From the NCBI RefSeq assembly GCF_001613385.1, contig NZ_BDCG01000016.1, positions 1-64,000 of the forward strand: a DNA stretch of 64,000 nucleotides. Direction: 5' to 3'. Positions 16,942-27,497 of this stretch are shown one piece after another. Below the pieces are notes generated by a model. It had not been told where the DNA came from and did no database searches. It worked only from the letters and a program-made list of their open reading frames with translations. The DNA is from Nocardia flavorosea NBRC 108225 (lineage in GTDB: Bacteria > Actinomycetota > Actinomycetes > Mycobacteriales > Mycobacteriaceae). Each line of letters opens with the position of its first letter. Position 1 is the first letter of the stretch. Both the position numbers and the translations under genes were made by a program.

Positions 16942-17478
16942 GTGCGCCGCCGAACGACCCTCCTCGCCGCCGGGACGGTCGCCGTCGTGGTGTTCGTGTT
17001 CGCGCTGTGGCCGGTCTACGTCCGTCCGCAACGCGAGGAGCCCGCGTCCGCCGATGCGATCCTCGTGCTCGGTGGTGCGCACGACGGCCGGGAGGCGCTG
17101 GGGTTGCGGCTGGCGCGGGAGGGTTACGCGCCGCGGGTGCTGATTTCCAATCCGTACGAGGACAGCCCGCTGATCAACCGGATCTGTCACGGTGGTTACA
17201 GCTTCGAGGTGGTGTGTTTCGATCCGTCGCCCCGGACCACCCGGGGTGAGGCCCGGTATCTGGCGGACCAGGCGAGTGTGCACGGGTGGGACCGGGTCAT
17301 CGTGGTGACCTTCACGCCGCATATCTCACGGGCCAGGTATGTGCTCGGCAAATGCTGGAGCGGGGAGTTGCTGTTCGTGGACACGCGCCCGGATCTCTCG
17401 ATTCCGCGGTGGGCCTACGACTACCTGTATCAATCGGCGAGCTATGTCAAGGCGGTTTTCGAGGACTGCGGACGGTAG
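16942..17478 (+). CDS. YdcF/SanA-like (DUF218) membrane-anchored protein
   Basis: A 178-aa protein with one N-terminal membrane helix (about 5-25) and an extracytoplasmic DUF218 domain: ADAILVLGGAHDGREALGLR at the start, TTRGEARYLADQA in the middle and IVVTFTPHISRARYVLGKCW near the end. DUF218 proteins of the SanA/ElyC/YdcF group are linked to envelope integrity, but the reaction is unknown. It is divergent from UDP-glucose dehydrogenase, a plausible envelope-related pairing. Confidence 0.85.
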   Translation: MRRRTTLLAAGTVAVVVFVFALWPVYVRPQREEPASADAILVLGGAHDGREALGLRLAREGYAPRVLISNPYEDSPLINRICHGGYSFEVVCFDPSPRTTRGEARYLADQASVHGWDRVIVVTFTPHISRARYVLGKCWSGELLFVDTRPDLSIPRWAYDYLYQSASYVKAVFEDCGR

Positions 17479-17529
17479 AAGGAACATTTCCCGCCCTGTG
17501 ATGGCATGTGCCTTCAGTTTGACGCGATG

Positions 17530-17557
17530 AGAGAGAACTCGCTAGATTCTCTCTAGC
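17530..17557. promoter_or_regulatory. Putative operator before the acyl-CoA dehydrogenase operon
   Basis: Two overlapping inverted repeats: AGAGAGAA (17530-17537) with TTCTCTCT (17547-17554), and GCTAGA (17541-17546) with TCTAGC (17552-17557). They lie 54-81 nt upstream of the ATG at 17611. The palindrome suits a dimeric repressor, but the cognate regulator is not identifiable here. Confidence 0.55.
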
Positions 17558-17610
17558 ACCGGTAGTCGCCGGACCTGCTGCGACGACGCATGAAGCCTTC
17601 GGGAGCGTGT

Positions 17611-18843
17611 ATGGATTACGACTGGTCGGAGGCCGACAAGGCCTTCCGAAACGAGGTACGGGCGTTCCTGGCCGAGAAGCTGACCCCCGAGATCAGCACC
17701 GCGGGCCGGTTGATGACAAGTGTCTACTCCGACCACGAAGCCAGCCTGGAATGGCAGCGCATCCTGCACGAGCGGGGCTGGGCGGCGCCGCAGTGGCCGG
17801 TCGAGTACGGCGGTTGCGACTGGTCGCTCACCCAGCACTACATCTTCAGCCGCGAACTCACCCTGGCCGGCGCGCCCGCGCTCTCGCCGATGGGTATCCG
17901 GATGGTCGCCCCCGCGCTGATCGCATTCGGCACCGACGAGCAGAAGAACTACTTCCTGCCCCGCATCCTCACCGGCGAGGTCTTCTTCTGCCAGGGGTAT
18001 TCGGAGCCCGAAGCAGGCTCGGACCTGGCCGCGCTCAGTATGGCCGCGGTCGACGACGGCGACGATTTCCTCTGCTCCGGCAGCAAGATCTGGACCACCC
18101 ACGCCACCGAGGCGAACTGGATCTTCGGCCTGGTCCGCACCTCCCGCGAGGGTAGGAAACAGCAGGGCATCACCTTCATCCTGATGGATATGACCGCCCC
18201 CGGAATCGAGATCAGGCCCCTGGTCATGAGCTCCGGTGAGCAGGTGCAGAACCAGATCTTCTTCGACAACGTACGGGTCCCCAAGAGCAATGTGCTCGGG
18301 CAGATCGACGACGGTTGGACCGTCGCCAAATACCTGCTGGTCCACGAGCGCGGCGGCGGCGCGATGGCACCCGCGCTACAGGCCATGGCCGAGAACATCG
18401 CCACCGCCGCGGCGACCCAGCCGGGCCGCGACGGCAAACCGCTGAGCGCCGACCCGCATTTCGCCGCCCAGCTCGCCGACGCCCGAATCCGCACCGAAGT
18501 GCTCGAAGTCCTGGAATTCCGGACGCTGGCGGCCATGGCCACCGGTAAAGACCTGGGCAGCTCCTCGTCGATGCTGAAGATCCTGTCCACCGAACTCAGT
18601 CAGCAGCTCACCGAGCTCGCGCTCACCGCGGCCGGACCACGCGGCCGGGTCTACCAGCCACACGCCACCGCGCCCGGCGGCCCGATCGCGGAATACACCC
18701 CGCCCCCCGACGGCTACCTCAGCGGCGAGGATTGGCAGGCCGTCGCGCCACTGCGCTACTTCAACGACCGTGCGGGTTCGATCTACGCGGGCAGTAACGA
18801 GATCCAGCGAAATATCCTCGCCAAGGCAGCATTGGGGCTCTGA
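17611..18843 (+). CDS. Acyl-CoA dehydrogenase, first subunit of a heteromeric pair
   Basis: A 410-aa flavoprotein of the FadE family. N-terminal helical domain (1-120), central beta domain with the FAD-binding segment QGYSEPEAGSDLA (128-140) and KIWTTHA, then the C-terminal helical domain ending IYAGSNEIQRNI. The usual Glu of MCAD-type enzymes is Ala here (YAGSNEIQR). Glu246 in VHERGGG is placed where some heterotetrameric steroid-side-chain dehydrogenases carry the catalytic base. Start ATG 17611 begins the conserved N-terminus. The stop overlaps the second subunit start by one base. The likely substrate is an unusual acyl-CoA, such as a steroid side chain; this is inferred. Confidence 0.85.
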   Translation: MDYDWSEADKAFRNEVRAFLAEKLTPEISTAGRLMTSVYSDHEASLEWQRILHERGWAAPQWPVEYGGCDWSLTQHYIFSRELTLAGAPALSPMGIRMVAPALIAFGTDEQKNYFLPRILTGEVFFCQGYSEPEAGSDLAALSMAAVDDGDDFLCSGSKIWTTHATEANWIFGLVRTSREGRKQQGITFILMDMTAPGIEIRPLVMSSGEQVQNQIFFDNVRVPKSNVLGQIDDGWTVAKYLLVHERGGGAMAPALQAMAENIATAAATQPGRDGKPLSADPHFAAQLADARIRTEVLEVLEFRTLAAMATGKDLGSSSSMLKILSTELSQQLTELALTAAGPRGRVYQPHATAPGGPIAEYTPPPDGYLSGEDWQAVAPLRYFNDRAGSIYAGSNEIQRNILAKAALGL

Positions 18844-19985
18844 TGGACTTCACCTTCACCGATGAACAGCAAATGCTGCGCGAAGCCGTCGCCGGGTTTT
18901 TCGCCGCCCGCTACGACCTCGAAAAAAGCCGCAGCGCAGTCAAAACCGGGGCCGGTTGGCAACCCGAGATCTGGCGCGGCCTGGCCGAACTGGATGTACT
19001 CGGACTGACCCTGCCGGAGGAAACCGGCGGATCCGGCGGAGGCCCCGTCGAATCCATGATCATTGCCGAGGAATTGGGTCGCGCGCTGGTCGTGGAACCC
19101 TATGTGGACACCGTGGTGGTCGGCGGCGGGCTGCTGCGCCGCTCCGACGGTGAAACCGCCCGGGCAGTATTGCGGCAGATCGCCGCAGGCAGTGCGCGGA
19201 TCGCCTTCGCCGCACTCGAACCGGGATCCGGCGAAGTGCGCCACGATGTATCGGCCACCGCCCGCCGCGACGGTGACGGCTGGGTCCTCGACGGCAGCAA
19301 GATCGTGGTCACCGGGGCGCCCATCGCCACCCACCTGATCATCTCCGCCCGCACCGCCGGTGAACGCCGCGATCAGGACGGGATCTCCCTGTTCCTGCTG
19401 GAATTCGACGCCGCAGCGCCACCGGCCGGAGTCGAAGTGCACCGCTACCGCACCATCGACGACCGGGTCGCCGCCGACCTCACCTTCACCGATTTCCGGC
19501 TCCCCGCCGACGCGCTCCTCGGTGCGGAAGGCCAGGCCTGGCCGATCATCGATGCAACCGTCGACGACGCCATCGCCGCGGTCGCCTCCGAAGCCGTCGG
19601 GTTGATGCGCAAGGTGCTCGGCGACACGGTCGAATACACTGAACAGCGCCGGCAGTTCGGCGTCCCGATCAGCAGTTTCCAGGCGCTGCAACACCGTATG
19701 GTCGATATGCTGATCGAACTCGAGCAGAGCATCGCCGCCGCCTACCTGGCCGCCTACGCACTGCAGGCCGAACCCGCCGAACGGGCCCGCGCCATCTCCG
19801 CGGCCAAAGTCACCATCGGCCGCGCGACCCGGCTCATCGGCCAGGAATCGGTGCAGTTGCACGGCGCGATGGGTATGACCGAGGAATTGGCCATCGGCCA
19901 CTATTTCAAGCGGCTCACCGCCATCGAATACGAATTCGGTAACAGCTCCGATCATCTCGCCCGCTACATAGCGTTGACGAACTGA
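18843..19985 (+). CDS. Acyl-CoA dehydrogenase, second subunit of a heteromeric pair
   Basis: A 380-aa acyl-CoA dehydrogenase paralogue that begins MDFTFTDEQQMLREAVAGFF. The ATG overlaps the upstream stop (TGATG), so synthesis of the two subunits is coupled. The central FAD-binding segment is degenerate compared with the first subunit. The C-terminal part keeps IQLHGAMGMTEE-like features (VQLHGAMGMTEELAIGHYF). This split is typical of alpha2beta2 dehydrogenases (such as the FadE26/27 or FadE28/29 pairs of mycobacteria) in which each FAD site is built from both subunits. A strong terminator follows immediately. Confidence 0.88.
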   Translation: MDFTFTDEQQMLREAVAGFFAARYDLEKSRSAVKTGAGWQPEIWRGLAELDVLGLTLPEETGGSGGGPVESMIIAEELGRALVVEPYVDTVVVGGGLLRRSDGETARAVLRQIAAGSARIAFAALEPGSGEVRHDVSATARRDGDGWVLDGSKIVVTGAPIATHLIISARTAGERRDQDGISLFLLEFDAAAPPAGVEVHRYRTIDDRVAADLTFTDFRLPADALLGAEGQAWPIIDATVDDAIAAVASEAVGLMRKVLGDTVEYTEQRRQFGVPISSFQALQHRMVDMLIELEQSIAAAYLAAYALQAEPAERARAISAAKVTIGRATRLIGQESVQLHGAMGMTEELAIGHYFKRLTAIEYEFGNSSDHLARYIALTN

Positions 19986-19990
19986 TCGGC

Positions 19991-20030
19991 CCGCACCCCA
20001 CTCACCTACCTCTGCCCGAGTGGGGTGCGG
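19991..20030 (+). terminator. Terminator of the acyl-CoA dehydrogenase operon
   Basis: A perfect 12-bp stem (CCGCACCCCACT at 19991-20002 with 20019-20030, 16-nt loop) begins 6 nt after the stop codon. It is followed by AAACCC rather than a T-run. Confidence 0.75.
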
Positions 20031-20090
20031 AAACCCGTGCCGGGCCGTGCGGTGGCTCGACAGAGGGGGATCACCGCCCGGCCCGGTACG

Positions 20091-20390
20091 TCAGTACTCG
20101 AGTTCGGTCCACGGAATGGTGATCGGGAACGGAAAATCGATCCGGATACCGTCTTCGTCCGCTGGGGTCCATTCGCCTGTCAGCAGGTAGTTGGCCGGCC
20201 GCAGTGGGCGTACACCGTCAGGCAGCTTCCCCGGTTCGGTTTCCAGACCGTACGCGCGAACCGTTGCGATGGTGCTGGTGGCCTGCGCAAGGGTCACTTC
20301 CCAGTACCAAGGGACGCTCGCGCTCGCGGCGCCCGGGAGGCGCACGAAACCGTTGGCGATGAACGCTGCCACCTGTTCGTCGTCGAGCAT
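20091..20390 (-). pseudogene. Chimeric gene remnant: phytanoyl-CoA dioxygenase start joined to a Uma2-type end
   Basis: An uninterrupted 99-codon frame with two unrelated parts. The first 20 or so residues (MLDDEQVAAFIANGFVRLPG) look like the N-terminus of a phytanoyl-CoA dioxygenase family protein. From about residue 26 on (VPWYWEVTL, then PANYLLTGEWTPADEDGIRI) it looks like the C-terminal end of an actinobacterial Uma2-family protein, without its nuclease active-site region. A deletion that removed the end of one gene and the start of another would give this. It might still be expressed, but neither activity can remain. Confidence 0.6.
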
Positions 20391-20522
20391 GCACCTATTC
20401 GAACCATTACCTCGGCGGCTGCGCCAGTGATTTTCCGGTCGAACCCGGTCGCGGCGCAATCCATTCATGCCGCCGATCCCTACGCTGGAATAGCGGCCGC
20501 CGCCCACGACTTGGACCCGGAT

Positions 20523-20954
20523 ATGACGAACCCACAGTTCGATCCGCGCACGCTGCTGGCCGAAGGCCGCTTGGGCATCCTGGCCACGATCAAATCGGAC
20601 GGCCTACCGCAACTGTCGCCGGTTACCCCCTACTACGACCGGGACGCAAACGTCATCTACGTCTCGATGACCGAGGGCCGGGCGAAAACCGTGAACCTGC
20701 GCCGTGACCCGCGCGCGGCACTGGAGGTAACCCGCGCCGACGGCTGGGCCTGGGCCACCGCGGAGGGCACGGTTACCCTCATCGGCCCGGGTACCGACCC
20801 CCACGGCCCTGAGGTCGAGGCACTCGTCGACTACTACCGTGCCGCCGCCGGCGAGCATCCGGATTGGGACGAGTACCGGTCGGTGATGGTCTCCGACCGC
20901 CGAGTGCTCATGAAACTTTCGGTCGAGCACGTGTACGGCGCGGTCTTGCGCTGA
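20523..20954 (+). CDS. F420-dependent/PNPOx-like split-barrel oxidoreductase
   Basis: A 143-aa member of the pyridoxamine-5'-phosphate oxidase-like split beta-barrel family, probably of the F420-binding TIGR03618/Rv1155-like group. Diagnostic features are LLAEGRLGILATIKSDGLPQ (strand 1-2), VSMTEGRAKTVNLRRDPRAAL and the C-terminal LVDYYRAA...EYRSVMVSDRRVLMK. Such enzymes bind F420 or FMN and reduce unknown substrates; true PNPOx residues are lacking. ATG 20523 gives the standard length. It is convergent with the Fe-S oxidoreductase. Confidence 0.85.
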   Translation: MTNPQFDPRTLLAEGRLGILATIKSDGLPQLSPVTPYYDRDANVIYVSMTEGRAKTVNLRRDPRAALEVTRADGWAWATAEGTVTLIGPGTDPHGPEVEALVDYYRAAAGEHPDWDEYRSVMVSDRRVLMKLSVEHVYGAVLR

Positions 20955-21157
20955 CGCCGTACCCGCGGCGCTGGTGCTGCCATAGTTCGCACGGCCCGCA
21001 TGGCCCCGCGGTGTCCGCGGAAAGGGCTCCCCGGCCCTCGTCGAGAGCCCGACCGCAAACCGTAACCGGTATGCGCAGATCATTCGATCCGGCCGAAGAC
21101 CGCGGAAATGCCCTATGTGAGTGGCAGGTTCCGGCACGTAGCCCTGGGACGGAGCGA

Positions 21158-21180
21158 GGGCCCGGCACTGCGCCGGGCCC
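21158..21180. terminator. Bidirectional GC-rich hairpin between convergent genes
   Basis: Perfect 9-bp stem GGGCCCGGC/GCCGGGCCC with a 5-nt loop. An alternative pairing CGAGGGCCC (21155-21163) with GGGCCCTCG (21181-21189) is also possible. The 307-bp gap 20955-21261 contains no other supported feature. Confidence 0.6.
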
Positions 21181-21261
21181 GGGCCCTCGTCGATCGAACT
21201 TCGATCCGGCTCGGTCCGATCCTGTGGATCGGGCCGAAATCGCCGGACTCCGGTTGGTGTG

Positions 21262-24357
<3,096 letters not shown>

Positions 24358-24425
24358 GTCGCGACCTTTCTTTCGAGGCAACACGAGGTGCGAGGAACGA
24401 TGAGTAACCTCGTCCGGCTCGTATC

Positions 24426-24455
24426 GTAACCGCCGGTAAGTTACTCGCCGGTAAC
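24426..24455. promoter_or_regulatory. Putative operator upstream of the Fe-S oxidoreductase
   Basis: GTAACCGCCGGTAAG (24426-24440) overlaps GTTACTCGCCGGTAAC (24440-24455). The second is an inverted repeat GTTAC-N6-GTAAC, and both share CGCCGGTAA. A further GAGTAACC lies at 24403-24409. The position, about 70-100 nt before the start, suits a repressor site. The regulator is not identified. Confidence 0.5.
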
Positions 24456-24810
24456 TACTGCCCTCCAGTGTACGATCGCCGTTGCGCTGTCAGCCCATCT
24501 GCCTGGGCTTTCCTATGTTCGGGGGCCCGTGATCAATGTCACCTTATTCAGTTGGCGGTCCATAACTATCAGTGCTGATGAACACCGTAAAGGGCCCGCT
24601 GTGAACGGCCGCGCTAAGGCCAGGCTTACCCGCCGGTTTCTCACGTTTGGGACACGAATCTCGCCTTTCGCCAACACATTCGATTACGCTCAGCGAGATC
24701 TGTCAGGACAACGTGACATCTCATAACGCTCGGGGAGGAATTTCGGGTCGCGGCCCCCTCGCGATCCCCTCGCGTGCGGATGTCGCGCTGGATACCCCGA
24801 TTGGAAATGG
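24456..24810. other. Gene-free divergent intergenic region
   Basis: 355 bp with no supported gene between the divergent Fe-S oxidoreductase and the secreted protein. It contains a small hairpin followed by a short T-run (AGCCCA 24492-24497, TGGGCT 24504-24509) that has no upstream gene to terminate on the plus strand. GC content is lower than in the neighbours. Promoters for both flanking genes must lie here but are not resolved. Confidence 0.5.
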
Positions 24811-25551
24811 ATGAAACTCGCGAGACCCACTGCCCTCGCGGCAATGGTCATTGGTTCGCTCACCCTGAGCTTCGGCACGTCGCACGCCGAGCCTGCTGCT
24901 CCGGCGCCGAAAGAACCGGTCAACTACGTTGTGCAACTCGTCGAGAAGACCGTTGTCGCAACTATCGCAGGCGGAACCTTCTCGATCGTCGAGAAGGAGC
25001 TCGAGCCTGAGCCTGCTCCGGCCGACCCGGGCGTATCGGAAGGGGAGCCGATCGCGGAAGGCACCAAGACCCAGGTGCTGGAGATCAAAGACAAGACCGG
25101 CGACCTGGTCGCGTCGATGCCGTTGGAGTTCACTGCCAATGGAGTCGATGTCCCGGTGAAATCCGAGGTCAAGAAAGACGGCTCTGTCGTCGAAATCGTC
25201 CCGGAGAAGCCGGAAAACCTCGAGCCCGGTGACACGGTGCTGCATCCTGTGGCCCAGCCCATTGCCTCACCGTCCGAAAATCAGATGGCGATCAACGAGT
25301 TCTCGAGCTACTTCGGGCTCGCGACTGCCATCGGTGGCTTCGTGGGCACCGCCATCGGGTTCGTGGTCGGCTGTGTCGTCATTCCCGCGATCGGGTGCAT
25401 CCCGGGCGCGGGCATCGGCGGCATCATCGGCACGATCGCGGTCGGTGGACCGACCCTCATCGGCGCGGGTGTTGAGCTGATCAACACGTTGCAGGCCCCC
25501 GCGGGCACCACCAAGTGGGCCAACGAAGGCAAGCCGGTCGGGGAGAAGTAG
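24811..25551 (+). CDS. Secreted glycine-rich protein, function unknown (nocardial type)
   Basis: A 246-aa exported protein. Signal peptide about 1-26 (MKLARPTALAAMVIGSLTLS, cleavage near SHA-EP). The mature N-terminal domain (about 35-150) is strand-rich and acidic. The C-terminal 70 residues are a Gly/Ala/Ile/Val-rich segment with GxxxG spacing (AIGGFVGTAIGFVVGCVVIP), two Cys and IPGAGIGGIIGTIAVGG, as in glycine-zipper membrane-inserting regions. I know similar proteins as a common secreted family in Nocardia (possibly DUF8020); the family name is not certain. A perfect terminator follows. Confidence 0.8.
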   Translation: MKLARPTALAAMVIGSLTLSFGTSHAEPAAPAPKEPVNYVVQLVEKTVVATIAGGTFSIVEKELEPEPAPADPGVSEGEPIAEGTKTQVLEIKDKTGDLVASMPLEFTANGVDVPVKSEVKKDGSVVEIVPEKPENLEPGDTVLHPVAQPIASPSENQMAINEFSSYFGLATAIGGFVGTAIGFVVGCVVIPAIGCIPGAGIGGIIGTIAVGGPTLIGAGVELINTLQAPAGTTKWANEGKPVGEK

Positions 25552-25570
25552 CAGCTTCCCGAGCCAGCGA

Positions 25571-25600
25571 AGGGCCGACAGCAAGCGTGCTGTCGGCCCT
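25571..25600 (+). terminator. Strong intrinsic terminator
   Basis: A perfect 13-bp stem (25571-25583 with 25588-25600) with a 4-nt AGCG loop, followed by TTCTTT. One of the clearest rho-independent terminators in the window, 20 nt after the secreted-protein stop. Confidence 0.92.
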
Positions 25601-26165
25601 TTCTTTGTGTGCCGAGACTCTCGAATACGGGCCTGTATTTTCACGGAAGCAGCACGACGAGTTGCGTTTGGTGGTCCAGCGACATATCGCAGGAGCAACC
25701 TCGGCGTGCTGGATTCGAACCACATGACAAGGCCGGCAGCGATCTCGCTGCCGGCCGTTCGCGTCTCCGGTGAACACGGCTACAGGTCCCAGGCCGCCGA
25801 GGCCCCGAATAGGCCGACGGGCCGCCGTGGCGTTCATGGCCGGATGTGGACGAGACGGGCTCACGGCTGCGCTGCCCGACGTATCGCTGCGCAGCGTGTC
25901 GGACCGTTCACTCAGCGCTGGCGTCCGGTAGACCCGCTTCATGGCAGTGTGTGGTCGGCCCGCATGGTTCACGCGGGCCGGGTTCCACGGGGTGCTTCCA
26001 GGTGCTGTGCCCCGCCGGCCCTGCCTGCCGCGCTGTCGCAAGCCGCCCACCTACAGGTGAAGGGCCGGCAGCTTACGCTGCCGGCCCTTCATCAGCTCTA
26101 TGCCCGGGGGAGTCACACCCGCTGCCCTCACCTTCCATCGGGATGGGGAAGGGTGGGCGTTCCGT
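25601..26165. other. 565-bp gene-free region with two further GGCCGGCAGC hairpins
   Basis: No convincing coding frame on either strand. It holds two perfect hairpins: 25731-25756 (12-bp arms around GATC) and 26059-26090 (14-bp arms GAAGGGCCGGCAGC, loop TTAC). Both share the GGCCG(G/A)CAGC core with the terminator at 25571. The second is about 75 bp downstream of the minus-strand protease gene and may terminate it. A TTCGAA-containing stretch at 25709-25722 mimics a tRNA T-arm, but no cloverleaf forms. Confidence 0.6.
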
Positions 26166-27479
26166 CTAGCTCGTGCGGATACGCAGGCCCGGATTGTCGG
26201 AGAGCACCACGCTCACCGGCTGCGCGAACAACTGCGGGGCGTTACCGGTGAGCACGCCCAGGATGTTGGGGATTTCGCAGATCGGGTAGTCGGCGACCGA
26301 GGAGGCGCTGGAAATCCCCAGGGCCAGCCGGCCGGTGACGATCGCGCCGCCACTGTCGCCGGGGAGGGCGCAGATATTGGCGGAGAAGCTCTGGGTGAGC
26401 TGGCGATCGCCGACCTGCACCGTCTGATCGACGGCGTTCACGACACCGCAGCTGAAGCCGGTACGCGAACCGGACTTGCAGACCGGGGCGCCGACCACCG
26501 GGGTGGCCACGCCCTCGATCGGCACCGGCCCGGCGCCCGGCACCTTGACCTGGTTGTTCTCGAAGCGGCCGACGGCGCCGTCCTCGATATCGAGGATCGA
26601 GTAGTCCTGATTGCCGAGGACCGACTTCTGGAAGGTGGCGATCTTCGGGCCGACGCGGTTACCGCCGAGGGATTCGTGTACGGAGGCGGCGCCGACGTTG
26701 TCGAGATCCGGGTTGCAGTGGCCGGCGGTGATGTTCACGGTGTCACCGCCCGGGCCGATCCCGTTGAACCCGAAGGAACAGCGCAGCGAACCGTCTCCGG
26801 CCACCGAGGCATATCCGTCGCCGCCGCCGAGCGGTGCCGCGGCACCGGCTTCGGCGATATCGGCGGCCGGCAGCGTTTCCGCCGCGACCGGCGGGGCCAT
26901 CACGATGACGCGGGCCGGGTCGATGAAGTTCGGCATCGGCAGGCCGGCCTGGTCGACGCGGACGGCGATGCTGTTGTTGACGGTATCGATGACCACACCG
27001 CGGACCAGTGCGGAGACCGCGGCGGGCTGGCCGTCGAGCCAGCGCTCGAACGCGCTCTTCTCACCACGCAGGGTTTGTTCGCTCTTGGCGACATTGCGGA
27101 CGACGAAACCGGTCGACTCCGCGGCGCTACGCGCTTCCGCGTCGCCGGGGCCGGGTGCGAGGGCGACCACGCCCTTGCCGTGTTGGTCGAGCCAGGCGCC
27201 CGCGAACACCTGCGGGAACTGGCGCTGCGCGGTGGTGGCGAATGCGGCCACCTGCTGGGCCGTATCGGCGCGCTGCAGATACTCCTCGGGGGAGATGTGC
27301 AGATCGCGGCTGAGGGCCGCGACGAGATCGGCGGGCAGGCCGGGACCGGGGTCTGGGGCGGCGGAAGACACCGCGGTGGGGCCGAACAGCAGTACTGCCG
27401 CCGAGGCGGCCGCCGCGGCCCGGAAGGTGCGGGTTCTGAACGGCGTCGTTCGCCGTTTACCTATGCGTGGCATGAGCAT
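26166..27479 (-). CDS. Secreted chymotrypsin-like serine protease with prodomain (copy 2)
   Basis: A 437-aa exported S1-family protease of the streptogrisin/alpha-lytic type. Signal sequence about 18-41, a propeptide (about 45-225), then the catalytic domain with His254 (TAGHC), Asp292 (NQDYSILD) and Ser376 (GDSGGA). Paired cysteines are visible (Cys234/255, Cys334/344). All three catalytic residues are present, so it should be active after propeptide removal. It lies 18 bp downstream of a paralogue on the same strand, with which it forms an operon. The substrate is unknown. Confidence 0.88.
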   Translation of the reverse strand: MLMPRIGKRRTTPFRTRTFRAAAAASAAVLLFGPTAVSSAAPDPGPGLPADLVAALSRDLHISPEEYLQRADTAQQVAAFATTAQRQFPQVFAGAWLDQHGKGVVALAPGPGDAEARSAAESTGFVVRNVAKSEQTLRGEKSAFERWLDGQPAAVSALVRGVVIDTVNNSIAVRVDQAGLPMPNFIDPARVIVMAPPVAAETLPAADIAEAGAAAPLGGGDGYASVAGDGSLRCSFGFNGIGPGGDTVNITAGHCNPDLDNVGAASVHESLGGNRVGPKIATFQKSVLGNQDYSILDIEDGAVGRFENNQVKVPGAGPVPIEGVATPVVGAPVCKSGSRTGFSCGVVNAVDQTVQVGDRQLTQSFSANICALPGDSGGAIVTGRLALGISSASSVADYPICEIPNILGVLTGNAPQLFAQPVSVVLSDNPGLRIRTS

Positions 27480-27497
27480 GCAGAGACTATATCGGGA

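Noticed and set aside
24492..24514. Hairpin with a short T-run read as a plus-strand terminator
   Set aside because: No plus-strand gene lies upstream of it; it stands in a divergent promoter region, so a terminator role is unsupported. An attenuator cannot be excluded.
25695..25735. Possible tRNA gene with a GGTTCGAATCC-like T-arm on the minus strand
   Set aside because: The flanking bases form neither an acceptor stem nor an anticodon arm; the neighbouring sequence is a long GC hairpin.
25481..26050. A 189-codon minus-strand frame in the gene-free region after the secreted protein
   Set aside because: It runs through two perfect hairpins and the terminator and its composition is Arg/Pro/Thr-rich noise.
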